Under the pieces are notes generated by a model. It searched no databases, was not told where the DNA came from, and saw nothing but the letters and a program-made list of their open reading frames with translations. Positions 22,665 through 29,627 of a stretch of DNA of 31,017 nt are shown one piece after another; position 1 is the first letter of the stretch, and each line of letters opens with the position of its first letter. Source of the stretch: a virus; the IMG/VR virus record IMGVR_UViG_3300037487_001944, positions 1-31,017 of that record. One strand, 5' to 3'. The translations under genes and the position numbers were made by a program.

Positions 22665-22846
22665 CCCTCGCCGAATTCCGCGACGCCACCGCCGCCATGC
22701 CGCCGGAGACAACCCTTCTCATTCTGGATCTCTGCGGCCTGGTCTCCCCCGCCATGTTCCTGACCGAGGCGGACTGCGCCGCCGATGACCCGGTCCTGCC
22801 CCACCTCACCGAAACCTCCATCCTGTTAGCCTCCGACCCCGTATAA
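22661..22846 (+). CDS. Small acidic protein
   Basis: 61 residues from ATG at 22661 in an ATGA overlap with the preceding gene; the frame also extends upstream to 22580. 'MTLAEFRDATAAMPPETTLLILDLCGLVSPAMFLTEADCAADDPVLPHLTETSILLASDPV' is acidic, with no known motif. Coupling to the membrane-protein gene suggests a shared task. Confidence 0.55.
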   Translation: MTLAEFRDATAAMPPETTLLILDLCGLVSPAMFLTEADCAADDPVLPHLTETSILLASDPV

Positions 22847-22848
22847 CC

Positions 22849-23763
22849 ATGCCTGAAGAACTAGTCTCCTGCCCGCAATGCGGCACCACCGGATTCTCCG
22901 AGCGCGGCCTGAAAGCCCACCGCTGCAAGGGAATCAACCGCAACCCGAAGCCGTCCGACAAGTCGGACATGTCAGACCCGTCCGACGCGTCCGACCCCGC
23001 CTGGGAAGTCATGGCCCCGGCCCCGGCCGCCCTCTCACCCGCCGCCCTGGTCGCCAACATCAACGACCACCACGCCCGCGCCCAGAACGACGCCGCGCAT
23101 GCCAAAGCCTACGCCGACAGCGCCGTGCAAGCCGCCATCCTGGCCGGCCTCCAGCTCGTGGAACTCAAGACCGCCACCCCCCACGGAAAATGGGAACAAA
23201 TGTTTACCGGCGCTGCAAAACGGGTCGGAAAGTCAAATGGAACACATGTGTGCCATTTGGAATTTGACCGCATGACTGCCAGCCGCTACGTCGCCGTGGC
23301 CACCCAACTGGTCTCGAAAAAGCTCCAACCCGAGCAAAGCGCGGTGCTGATGGAACTGGCCCGCGGCGGCCCCATGACGCCCGCCGCCGCCGAGCTGCTG
23401 CGCGAGATCACGCCGGACAAGAGCCTGCGCCGGACCTACCTGGAGCTTGGCATCGTCAAGCCCACCGCCAAGGAACTCGCCGCCATGGCCGCCCCGCCGG
23501 ATGATCCCGCCGCCGCGACCCCGGAGCCCAAGGCCGCCGCCGCGTTCCGCAGCGCCAAGGACTCCGCCAGGATCGACTGGTACGGCACGCCCAAGCCCGG
23601 CCGCGTGGAACCCGGCAGCTTCATGGGCCTGGTCCTCACCGAAATCACCGACCCCGCCCGCGGCTCCGCCCGCCTGCTGACCAAAGCCGACCTCGACGGC
23701 ATGGCAGCCGACCTGACCGAGTTTTCCCGCCGCCTGCGGGAATACGCAAAAGAGAAGCGCTGA
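22849..23763 (+). CDS. DUF3102-like phage protein with N-terminal zinc finger
   Basis: 304 residues. A C2H2-like finger lies at 8-25 ('CPQCGTTGFSERGLKAHRC'). Then follows the repeat-encoded linker SDKSDMSDPSDASDP (36-50). Residues 68-120 ('VANINDHHARAQNDAAHAKAYADSAVQAAILAGLQLVELKTATPHGKWEQMF') match DUF3102 ('a..I...H......a..A...A...G..L...K....HG.W..w'). A helical region and a basic tail follow. DUF3102 proteins are common in phages and may bind DNA; the precise role is unknown. It starts two bases after the preceding gene's stop. Confidence 0.65.
   Translation: MPEELVSCPQCGTTGFSERGLKAHRCKGINRNPKPSDKSDMSDPSDASDPAWEVMAPAPAALSPAALVANINDHHARAQNDAAHAKAYADSAVQAAILAGLQLVELKTATPHGKWEQMFTGAAKRVGKSNGTHVCHLEFDRMTASRYVAVATQLVSKKLQPEQSAVLMELARGGPMTPAAAELLREITPDKSLRRTYLELGIVKPTAKELAAMAAPPDDPAAATPEPKAAAAFRSAKDSARIDWYGTPKPGRVEPGSFMGLVLTEITDPARGSARLLTKADLDGMAADLTEFSRRLREYAKEKR
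22952..22995 (+). repeat. GTCCGAC/GTCGGAC repeats inside the DUF3102-like gene
   Basis: About five 9-base units of the form TCCGACNNG encode the Ser/Asp-rich linker between finger and helical domain. The family recurs in the portal gene. The 9-base spacing keeps the reading frame. Confidence 0.7.
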
Positions 23764-23767
23764 AGAG

Positions 23768-23809
23768 AAGCACCAAGCACCAAACACTAAGCACGAAGCA
23801 CTAAACCTC
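23768..23809 (+). repeat. Six AAGCAC heptads abutting a start codon
   Basis: AAGCACC, AAGCACC, AAACACT, AAGCACG, AAGCACT, AAACCTC, then ATG at 23810. The units fill the gap after the preceding stop and are in exact 7-base register with the start codon. Confidence 0.85.
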
Positions 23810-24163
23810 ATGCCAACCACCCATCCCTCGCCCGCCGCCGGCACCAGCCAATGCGACCGCATCCTGCAACGCCTCTCCGAGACTCCTGGCGAGTGGGTGC
23901 CCATGCCGGTGCTCGTGAAGCTCTCCGGTAGCTACGTGATCCATAGTAGGATTGCCGATCTCCGCGCCCGCGGGAACCGCATCGACCACCGCAACAAGAT
24001 CATCCACCGCCAGTGCCACAGCGAGTACCGCCTGGCGGAGGATGCCGCACCGCCGGCGATGGAATACATCAACTGCGGCAGCGGCCAGGATTACGGCATT
24101 TGCACCGTCTGCGGCAAAGGCCACGGCCATGTGATTTTCGACGCATCCCAACCCCAACCCTAA
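23810..24163 (+). CDS. Winged-helix protein with C-terminal Cys/His cluster
   Basis: 117 residues. About 15-72 ('CDRILQRLSETPGEWVPMPVLVKLSGSYVIHSRIADLRARGNRIDHRNKI') is a winged-helix DNA-binding domain as in small phage HTH proteins ('ril..l....W.p...l......y...sRi.dLR..G..I'). The tail 'CGSGQDYGICTVCGKGHGH' could bind zinc. It starts right after a heptad array. Possibly a DNA-binding early protein; target unknown. Confidence 0.6.
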   Translation: MPTTHPSPAAGTSQCDRILQRLSETPGEWVPMPVLVKLSGSYVIHSRIADLRARGNRIDHRNKIIHRQCHSEYRLAEDAAPPAMEYINCGSGQDYGICTVCGKGHGHVIFDASQPQP

Positions 24164-24170
24164 TCCGACC

Positions 24171-24407
24171 ATGCTCCCGCCTGCCACCCTCAAATGGCTC
24201 CGCCAGATCGCCCCGACATTTTCCTGCGGCGAGCGGATGCGCCGCGGCTGCATCATCCGGTTGGAACTCTGGCGCGACGGCGAAAAGGCGATGGCCATCC
24301 CCGGCTATGACTCGCCGCCGCCCGACCTGCCCGGCTCCAATCATCCCGCCGGATGGGACTCGGTTTCCTTCGCCAACCTGTTCTCCTCCTTGCTCTCCAA
24401 GCCATGA
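24171..24407 (+). CDS. Unknown early protein
   Basis: 78 residues, 'MLPPATLKWLRQIAPTFSCGERMRRGCIIRLELWRDGEKAMAIPGYDSPPPDLPGSNHPAGWDSVSFANLFSSLLSKP'. No recognised domain, no membrane segment. It overlaps the sigma-like gene by four bases (ATGA). Confidence 0.5.
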   Translation: MLPPATLKWLRQIAPTFSCGERMRRGCIIRLELWRDGEKAMAIPGYDSPPPDLPGSNHPAGWDSVSFANLFSSLLSKP

Positions 24408-24661
24408 CCCACGCCCGCCGCGCCGCCGCCGCCCGCAACCGCTCCAAGCAGTGGCGGATCGATCTCGGCCTCGCCATCAGCGCCGCCACGCTGCGGCCGG
24501 GAGAATGCCGGCCGGCGGAAACCATCGCGGAATTTTGCGGATGCTCCAAACAGGCGATCGAACAGACCGAATACAAGGCTATCATCAAGGTCCGCCAAGC
24601 CCTCAAAAAGCGCTTCGGCATCGTCTCCTCTACCATTTATGATTTAGAGCTTCGTGCTTAG
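24404..24661 (+). CDS. Small sigma-70 region-4-like HTH protein, first copy
   Basis: 85 residues from ATG at 24404 in an ATGA overlap. A basic N-terminus ('RRAAAARNRSKQWR') is followed at about 40-75 by 'ETIAEFCGCSKQAIEQTEYKAIIKVRQAL', which aligns with sigma-70 region 4 ('eEia..lgvtr.rirqie.kAl.kLR..L'). No region 2 or 3 is present, so it cannot be a full sigma factor. It could contact the -35 DNA or the RNA polymerase flap as a regulator. A heptad array covers its 3' end. Confidence 0.6.
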   Translation: MTHARRAAAARNRSKQWRIDLGLAISAATLRPGECRPAETIAEFCGCSKQAIEQTEYKAIIKVRQALKKRFGIVSSTIYDLELRA

Positions 24662-24668
24662 TGCTTAA
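24649..24668 (+). repeat. GCTTAGT heptads between the two sigma-like genes
   Basis: GCTTCGT, GCTTAGT, GCTTAAC: three heptads of the AAGCAC family in inverse orientation, overlapping the stop of the upstream gene and ending five bases before the next ATG. Confidence 0.7.
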
Positions 24669-24673
24669 CCCCT

Positions 24674-24871
24674 ATGCTTGCCGACCTCACCCCCGAAGAA
24701 TTCGCCGCCCTCCGCACCGCGCTGGCGGATGCCCAACGCGCCGGCGAAGCCTCGCCGCCGGGGGCGATCTCCTATTCCGAATTGGCCGCCGCGTTTCACA
24801 CCACCCCCCAGGACATCAAGCTTTGGGAACTCTGCGCCCTGGAGAAAATGCGCGCCCTGCTGCATGTCTAA
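24674..24871 (+). CDS. Small sigma-70 region-4-like HTH protein, second copy
   Basis: 65 residues. 'ISYSELAAAFHTTPQDIKLWELCALEKMRALL' (about 32-63) has the same region-4-like pattern as its neighbour: an 'ELA..f..t...Ik..E..Al.KmR..L' helix-turn-helix, here with fewer basic residues in the recognition helix. It overlaps the transposase gene by eight bases. Together with the preceding gene it could form a pair or heterodimer, but nothing here shows this. Confidence 0.55.
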   Translation: MLADLTPEEFAALRTALADAQRAGEASPPGAISYSELAAAFHTTPQDIKLWELCALEKMRALLHV

Positions 24872-26942
24872 ACCTTTTACCGCCATGACCCTGCCCCCGC
24901 TCTATCCGCCCGAAGATGACGCCGAATTCATGGGCCACAAGCCCGAAGCCCGCGAGCGCGCCTGGTTCCTGTACGCGGCCGCCGCCAAGGCCGCCGCCGC
25001 GCCCAAGAAAACCCGCTGCGCCGTGGTCAAAGAGATCGCCACGGCCAACGGCAAGAGCTTCAACGCGGTCTATGAGCCGGTGCGGTCCTATCTGCAAAGC
25101 GGCGACTGGCGCAACCTGATCGACCGCCGCCGCGCGTCCGAGCTTTGGATCAAAAAGACCGACGCCACCAACGCCTTCCTCCCGCACGCGTTTTGCGAAC
25201 ACTGGCGGATGCTGGTGGAGAACAACCAGCGCTGCGCCAAGACCGCGCACCGCCTCCTCATGATCCAACTCGCCGCCTGGCGACGGGGCGACCTTTCCCA
25301 GGCGATTCCCGGCTTCGTGACGCCACCGCCAAACGCCCCCGGCAAGCGCCATCCCCGCCAGTGGAGTTGCCGCAACCTGCAGCGGGTGAAATCCTCCGAC
25401 ATCGAGATCGAAGCCGTCCGCCACGGCAAGACCGCCGCCATGAAGCTGCTGCCGGCCGTGCTCACCACCCGCATCGGCGGCTACCCCTTGCAGGAAGTGC
25501 AATTCGATGACCGGTGGATTGACATCGACTGTGTCTATGGCGATTCCCGCAGCCTTTCCCGCCTTTTGGAATTCTGCGTGATCGACTGGTACAGCGGCTT
25601 CCATTTCTCCCCCTGGCTGCGCCCCAGGGTGAACCTCGACGGGGTGAACAAATCCCTATCGGAACGCGACTTCCGGCTGTATGCCGTCCACTTCGCGGCG
25701 ACGGTGGGATGGAGTCCGCGCAAAACCATCTATCGCGGCGAGCGCGGCATGTGCGCCTTCCGCTGCGGGCTTGCCGACAAGCTGGCCCGCCACAGCGCCG
25801 GCGGCATCGGGATCGCCGAGCCGGGCATGAGCGGCGACCCCGCATTCGGCGGCGGTTTCCGCGAACTGGCCAAGGGCAACCCCAACGCCAAGGCCCTCAA
25901 GGAAGGCATGGGCAACCTGCTCCACAACCTGGCCGCCGGCATCATCGGCCAGACCGGCATGAACCCCGGCGACAAGCCGGCATCCTTCGCCGGCCGCGAC
26001 GCGGAAACCCGCGCCTTGCTGGATCTGCAAGGCTTTGTTTCCCGCCCGCTCAATCTGGCGCACCTGCGGTTCGAGCAAGTCGCAATGGCGTTGTTCCAAG
26101 TCTATGACATGGCCAACGCCCGCACCGATCACAGCAATGAGGGCTGGCTGGAAGAAAACCTTGTTGTCGAGGAATTCTGCGCGGACCCGCAGCGCGACCT
26201 ATGGTTCCCGGTGGCCACGCTGCCGACCGACCGCCGCATGATGTTCGACCTGGTCGCGCAGTCCACCCCCGGCCTAACACGCCCGCGCCGCATGAGCCCG
26301 GCGGAAGTCCTGACCCCCGCCTTGCCTGGCGCGTGCAAGCTCTCGCCGGCCGCCGTTGCCGATTGCATTTTCGAGGATGTGAAACGCCGGGTGACCATCA
26401 CCGGCAGCCGCGCGGAATTCCGCGATCTGGACCACTACGGCCCCGGCGTGTTCCGTTACCCCAACATTTTCCAAGGTCCGGACGGATTTCCGAAAACCCT
26501 CCCCAACGGCGAGGAGCTTTGGCTCGTAGTCCATCCCGCCATGCCGGAGACCGGGCACTACTTCGCGCCGGACGGCCGCTACCTTGGCCGCGTGGCCCGC
26601 GACCACGCCGCCACCCGCCACGATGCCGACGCGGTGAACCACGCCATCGGCAAGAAGGAAGGCCGCTACAAGGCCGCCACGCTCGGCTTGCAAATCCGCC
26701 ACGGCCTCAAGCGCGAGGCTGACATCACCGACAACACCGCCGCCCTGATGGACGCCATCCGCGACGACGTGCGGCGCGAAATGGGCATCCGCCCAACGCC
26801 CGCCCAGCGCGGCGACGACACCGGCTCGGGCGCCGATCTGGCATCCCTGCTGGGAGGCGGCGACCCGGAGCCGGACACCCCGCCCCATCCCCGCCGGCGC
26901 GACCCATCCGCCGATCTGGCGGCGCTCCTCTCCTTTCCCTAA
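24864..26942 (+). CDS. MuA-like DDE transposase
   Basis: 692 residues from ATG at 24864 (ATG at 24885 is an alternative); Mu A has 663. The N-terminal 200 residues are HTH-rich, as in the end-binding domains of MuA. The catalytic core begins with 'EVQFDDRWIDID' (Asp 216). The second acidic position lies in 'IYRGERGMCAF', where the usual Asp seems replaced by Glu 293. 'GNPNAKALKEGMGNLLHNL' gives Glu 347. Spacings (77 and 54 residues) resemble MuA (67 and 56). The C-terminus ends in twin 'ADLASLL' and 'ADLAALL' motifs that may bind the ATPase. It would cut and join phage ends and target DNA. Confidence 0.85.
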   Translation: MSKPFTAMTLPPLYPPEDDAEFMGHKPEARERAWFLYAAAAKAAAAPKKTRCAVVKEIATANGKSFNAVYEPVRSYLQSGDWRNLIDRRRASELWIKKTDATNAFLPHAFCEHWRMLVENNQRCAKTAHRLLMIQLAAWRRGDLSQAIPGFVTPPPNAPGKRHPRQWSCRNLQRVKSSDIEIEAVRHGKTAAMKLLPAVLTTRIGGYPLQEVQFDDRWIDIDCVYGDSRSLSRLLEFCVIDWYSGFHFSPWLRPRVNLDGVNKSLSERDFRLYAVHFAATVGWSPRKTIYRGERGMCAFRCGLADKLARHSAGGIGIAEPGMSGDPAFGGGFRELAKGNPNAKALKEGMGNLLHNLAAGIIGQTGMNPGDKPASFAGRDAETRALLDLQGFVSRPLNLAHLRFEQVAMALFQVYDMANARTDHSNEGWLEENLVVEEFCADPQRDLWFPVATLPTDRRMMFDLVAQSTPGLTRPRRMSPAEVLTPALPGACKLSPAAVADCIFEDVKRRVTITGSRAEFRDLDHYGPGVFRYPNIFQGPDGFPKTLPNGEELWLVVHPAMPETGHYFAPDGRYLGRVARDHAATRHDADAVNHAIGKKEGRYKAATLGLQIRHGLKREADITDNTAALMDAIRDDVRREMGIRPTPAQRGDDTGSGADLASLLGGGDPEPDTPPHPRRRDPSADLAALLSFP

Positions 26943-26969
26943 CACCAACCAAACCACCGAACCAACACC

Positions 26970-28031
26970 ATGTCGCATCCCTGGAACATCACGTCCGAAG
27001 AACTTTCGGAAGCCACCACCCACCTGCAATCCGACGAACGCGCCGACCTCGTCTGGGCCTATCACTACTCAGCCGCCAAAAGCCTCGGCTTCGCGCCCTT
27101 TGCCGCCGCCGCCGGGATTTCCGAAAGCACGCTGCGGAAAGTGGTGACCGGAGCCTACATCGATCCCCGCGATCCGGAACGCCCGTTGCCCATGCCCGCC
27201 GGCATGTCCGAATCCATCCGCGAACTGCGGTCCGCTTCCGTGGCTTCCCAACCGGGTGCCGTGAGCTTCGTGTCCACCACCACTTCCCGCAACATCGCCT
27301 CCCACTGCGACCTCGCCCGCAAGTCCGGCACGCCCGTCTTCATGATCGGGGCCAGCCAGATCGGCAAGACCACCGGCCTCGGCAAATATCGCGACTCCCA
27401 CCCGCACGATACCTGGCTCGTCACCGTGACCAGCGGCATGGGAGCCAAGGGCCTGGCCATCGCGATTTGTGAGGAGATCGGCGTTTCTCCGAACGGTTCG
27501 CTATCCGTGCTCACCCGCCGGATCGGCCGCTTCATCCCGCGCCACGGCCTGCTCATCATCGACGATTTCCATGTGCTCACCCTGGCCTCCACCCAGCGGA
27601 CGTTTCTCGCCTCCATGGAGTTTCTCCGGGCCTGTTATGACATGGCCAAATGCGGCTTGCTCCTGAGCACCACGGATCTGGACTACACCGTAATCCACAA
27701 GGAGTTTTCCAAGAGCCTCCACCAGCTCATGCGCCGCGGCGTCCATCATCCCAACCTGGGAGCCCAGCCGCAATCCGCCGACGTGCGTGAAATCCTCGAA
27801 GCCCACGGCCTGAAATGGCCCGCCAAGTCCCTGAAAGTGGACGGCGTGAAACCCTTCGACCTGCTCGCCAATCTGGCCATGGATAGCGGCCTCACCGTCA
27901 TCACCGAGCGGCTCCGCTACGCCCTCCTCTTCGCCACCCGCGACGCCGTGCCGGCCACCTGGCACCACTTCGTGCGGGCAAACTCCGCCATCGCCGACAA
28001 CTCCGCCGCGCCGGAGAACGATTGGAATTAA
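26970..28031 (+). CDS. MuB-like AAA+ target-capture ATPase
   Basis: 353 residues. An N-terminal HTH ('FAAAAGISESTLRKVVTGAY', about 41-63) is followed by Walker A GASQIGKT (127-134), Walker B LLIIDDF (194-200) and 'LLLSTTD' (sensor 1). This is the MuB/IstB-like AAA_22 layout: the ATPase delivers target DNA to the transposase and stops re-insertion into itself. The length is close to Mu B (312) plus an extra tail. It follows the transposase directly with a CCAACC-type leader. Confidence 0.85.
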   Translation: MSHPWNITSEELSEATTHLQSDERADLVWAYHYSAAKSLGFAPFAAAAGISESTLRKVVTGAYIDPRDPERPLPMPAGMSESIRELRSASVASQPGAVSFVSTTTSRNIASHCDLARKSGTPVFMIGASQIGKTTGLGKYRDSHPHDTWLVTVTSGMGAKGLAIAICEEIGVSPNGSLSVLTRRIGRFIPRHGLLIIDDFHVLTLASTQRTFLASMEFLRACYDMAKCGLLLSTTDLDYTVIHKEFSKSLHQLMRRGVHHPNLGAQPQSADVREILEAHGLKWPAKSLKVDGVKPFDLLANLAMDSGLTVITERLRYALLFATRDAVPATWHHFVRANSAIADNSAAPENDWN

Positions 28032-28067
28032 CACACTATCACCCACCACCACCAACACCACCACACC

Positions 28068-28289
28068 ATGGCCACCAAAGCAGAAACCAAGTCCATCAAA
28101 GCGGAAATCCGCGACCTCAAAAAACGCCTCACGGCCCGCCGCAAAGAGCTGATGCGCGTGATCCAAGCCGACCGCAAAACCGCCCGCGAGGCCATCCGCA
28201 ACGTCGATAAAAACACCGATCTCCTGACCCGCTGCGAGCGGGACGTTGACCAACGCATCGCCATCCTGACCGGCCGCCTCTCAGCCTAA
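28068..28289 (+). CDS. Small coiled-coil protein
   Basis: 73 residues with an almost continuous charged helix ('IKAEIRDLKKRLTARRKELMRVIQADRKTAREAIRNVDKNTDLLTRCERDVDQRIAILTGRL'). A 36-base leader made only of A, C and T precedes ATG. Gam- or kil-type accessory genes lie at this place in Mu, but I see no similarity. Function unknown. Confidence 0.55.
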   Translation: MATKAETKSIKAEIRDLKKRLTARRKELMRVIQADRKTAREAIRNVDKNTDLLTRCERDVDQRIAILTGRLSA

Positions 28290-28314
28290 CCAACCACCCA
28301 CCACCCATCCCGTC

Positions 28315-28812
28315 ATGACACCCGAACAAATCGCCGAAGACATTGCCCGAGGCGAGTTCCTCTCCATCCGCATCAAGTGCGACAAGGACGAACTCAAACA
28401 GATCGAGAATCGCCTGGCAGCCGCCGGCCTCAACGTGCCCCACATCCCGCTCAAAGAGCAAGACCGCGAGGGCAAACAAGCCATCCTGCATTGCGGCGAC
28501 CGCACGCTGCCGGTGGTCTATGAGAGCGACCTGTTGATTGCCTCATTCCCCGCCGACGGACTCGTCCATACCACGCTCTCCGAGATCGTCGCCCCGGACG
28601 TTTTCAAGGCGCTTTTCAAACAAGTCCATCAATACGAGCGTCGCCAGGACGACGGCCAGAAATTCCGCGTCGCACTACGCAAGGCCGTGGCAGACGAGCC
28701 GCTGCGCCTCGACATCCTAAAGGTTCTCAAGGCAGTGACCAAAGACGGCATCACCAAGTCAAAAACCGTCATCGCCTGGGACCGTCTCCCGCGCGTCAAT
28801 CAACCCGCCTGA
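28315..28812 (+). CDS. Early-operon protein of unknown function
   Basis: 165 residues. 'MTPEQIAEDIARGEFLSIRIKCDKDELKQIENRLAAAGLNVPHIPLKEQDREGKQAI' opens an alpha/beta protein, with a helical end ('FRVALRKAVADEPLRLDILKVLKAVTKDGITKSKTVIAWDRL'). No enzyme motif is seen. It is the last gene before a strong hairpin, and so the last clearly phage-type early gene. Confidence 0.55.
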   Translation: MTPEQIAEDIARGEFLSIRIKCDKDELKQIENRLAAAGLNVPHIPLKEQDREGKQAILHCGDRTLPVVYESDLLIASFPADGLVHTTLSEIVAPDVFKALFKQVHQYERRQDDGQKFRVALRKAVADEPLRLDILKVLKAVTKDGITKSKTVIAWDRLPRVNQPA

Positions 28813-28823
28813 CTTCGGCCCGA

Positions 28824-28868
28824 GGGGGCGGCGCGGCCAGCCACCGGACACCGTTCATCGCCGCCCCC
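28824..28868 (+). terminator. GC-rich hairpin after the early operon
   Basis: GGGGGCGGCG (28824-28833) pairs perfectly with CGCCGCCCCC (28859-28868), with a 25-base loop, 12 bases after the stop codon. No T-run follows. It could be a terminator or end-protecting stem. It is followed by a 35-base CCAACC leader for the next gene. Confidence 0.5.
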
Positions 28869-28902
28869 CAACCTTCCAATCCAACCAACCAACCAACCAA
28901 CC

Positions 28903-29214
28903 ATGCCAACCTGTACCGCCATCATTCCCCGTCCTGCCGATGCCCCGCCGATCCGAGTGCTCGAATGCAAATCCCGCCGCCTAAACTTCTGGGTTAGTGA
29001 AACGCTGGCCGCCAAAATCCTCGATCTGTCCGACACCCGCGGATGGACGATCACCGAAACCACCCGCCACCTGATGGAACGCGGATTGCAGGCCGAAGCC
29101 CACGATCCACTGAACGAAATCCAAGCACAAATCGCCACGCTCACGGCCCGTCTGGATTCTCTGGCGAACGCAGAGGCCATCCGATCCGCTGGCGAATCAA
29201 CCCCAACGAAGTAA
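28903..29214 (+). CDS. Third ribbon-helix-helix protein with coiled-coil tail
   Basis: 103 residues. 'RRLNFWVSETLAAKILDLSDTRGWTITETTRHLMERGLQAEA' (about 25-66) fits a CopG/Arc RHH fold with a strand and two helices. 'LNEIQAQIATLTARLDSLANAE' makes a coiled coil. It has a six-unit CCAACCAACC leader, a phage-type feature, but its 3' end lies inside the first attC-like site (29163-29284), so it may be a cassette gene or the gene the array attached to. Possibly a regulator. Confidence 0.6.
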   Translation: MPTCTAIIPRPADAPPIRVLECKSRRLNFWVSETLAAKILDLSDTRGWTITETTRHLMERGLQAEAHDPLNEIQAQIATLTARLDSLANAEAIRSAGESTPTK

Positions 29215-29284
29215 ACCAATGCCTGCCAAGAAAAAACTGAAAGGAGCCGCTGTGAGCGGGTCGGATGCGCCGCCTTGTTCTGGC
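29163..29284 (+). repeat. attC-like site 1 (weaker)
   Basis: Box GGCGAAC (29163-29169), arms 29173-29190 and 29255-29274 pair in 16 base pairs with a G-T and a mismatch, one extra base (C 29268) on the right arm, and right box GTTCTGGC (29277-29284). The loop is 64 bases. The right box is the complement of the left box of the next site (29538-29545), as expected where a cassette's own 5' end is complementary to its own R''. Weaker than the other two; the left box does not match its right box exactly. Confidence 0.5.
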
Positions 29285-29308
29285 TCTTCGAATTACCCCA
29301 AACCACCG

Positions 29309-29551
29309 ATGAAAAAACACCTCCAACTCGTATCAAACCGCCGCGATCCGCACAGACTCCGCAACGTCTGCGGGTGCGATGGAATCACCGCCGATTTCGT
29401 GGCAGATGTCACTTGCCGCCGGTGCCTGCAATCCGCGGCGCGACTGATCGCCAACAGGCTCGCCGAGGTCTCCCCAGTATGGCTTATGCACAAAGACAAG
29501 ACGCGGACGCTGGTCGGCGAAGAGCTAGTCCATTGTGGCCAGAACGCTTGA
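29309..29551 (+). CDS. Small zinc-ribbon protein in an integron-like cassette
   Basis: 80 residues from ATG at 29309, chosen because it is the first ATG after the cassette boundary (29278); an in-frame ATG at 29219 would start inside the attC-like site. 'CGCDGITADFVADVTCRRCLQSA' is a CxC...CxxC zinc-binding pattern. The stop lies at the left box of the next attC-like site, the usual place in cassettes. Function unknown. Confidence 0.55.
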   Translation: MKKHLQLVSNRRDPHRLRNVCGCDGITADFVADVTCRRCLQSAARLIANRLAEVSPVWLMHKDKTRTLVGEELVHCGQNA

Positions 29552-29627
29552 CCTCATGCACGCCGACCCTACAGCCCCGATTTCAGCAACGACGTTCCCG
29601 GCGTTGCATGCAGGTCATTGTTATGCC
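29538..29627 (+). repeat. attC-like site 2
   Basis: Left box GCCAGAAC (29538-29545) and right box GTTATGCC (29620-29627). Inner arms pair: 29549-29554 with 29612-29617, 29555-29559 with 29606-29610, and 29560-29565 with 29599-29604. Two right-arm bases stay unpaired (C 29611, T 29605). Spacers of 3 and 2 bases separate boxes from arms, and the loop has 33 bases. This is the R''-L''-L'-R' layout of integron attC sites. The left box is the exact complement of GTTCTGGC, the 5' end of its own cassette (29277), not of its current right box. Confidence 0.75.

Noticed and set aside
23233-23904. A 223-residue minus-strand frame across the DUF3102-like gene
   Set aside because: Gly/Ala-rich shadow frame; the plus strand has the recognisable domain and coupled neighbours.
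9938-24668. CRISPR array
   Set aside because: The short repeats have 7-9 base units without spacers and differ in sequence between sites; no cas gene is present.
24404-24871. A split or frameshifted full sigma factor
   Set aside because: Both genes have their own starts and stops and both resemble region 4; neither contains region 2 or 3 sequence.
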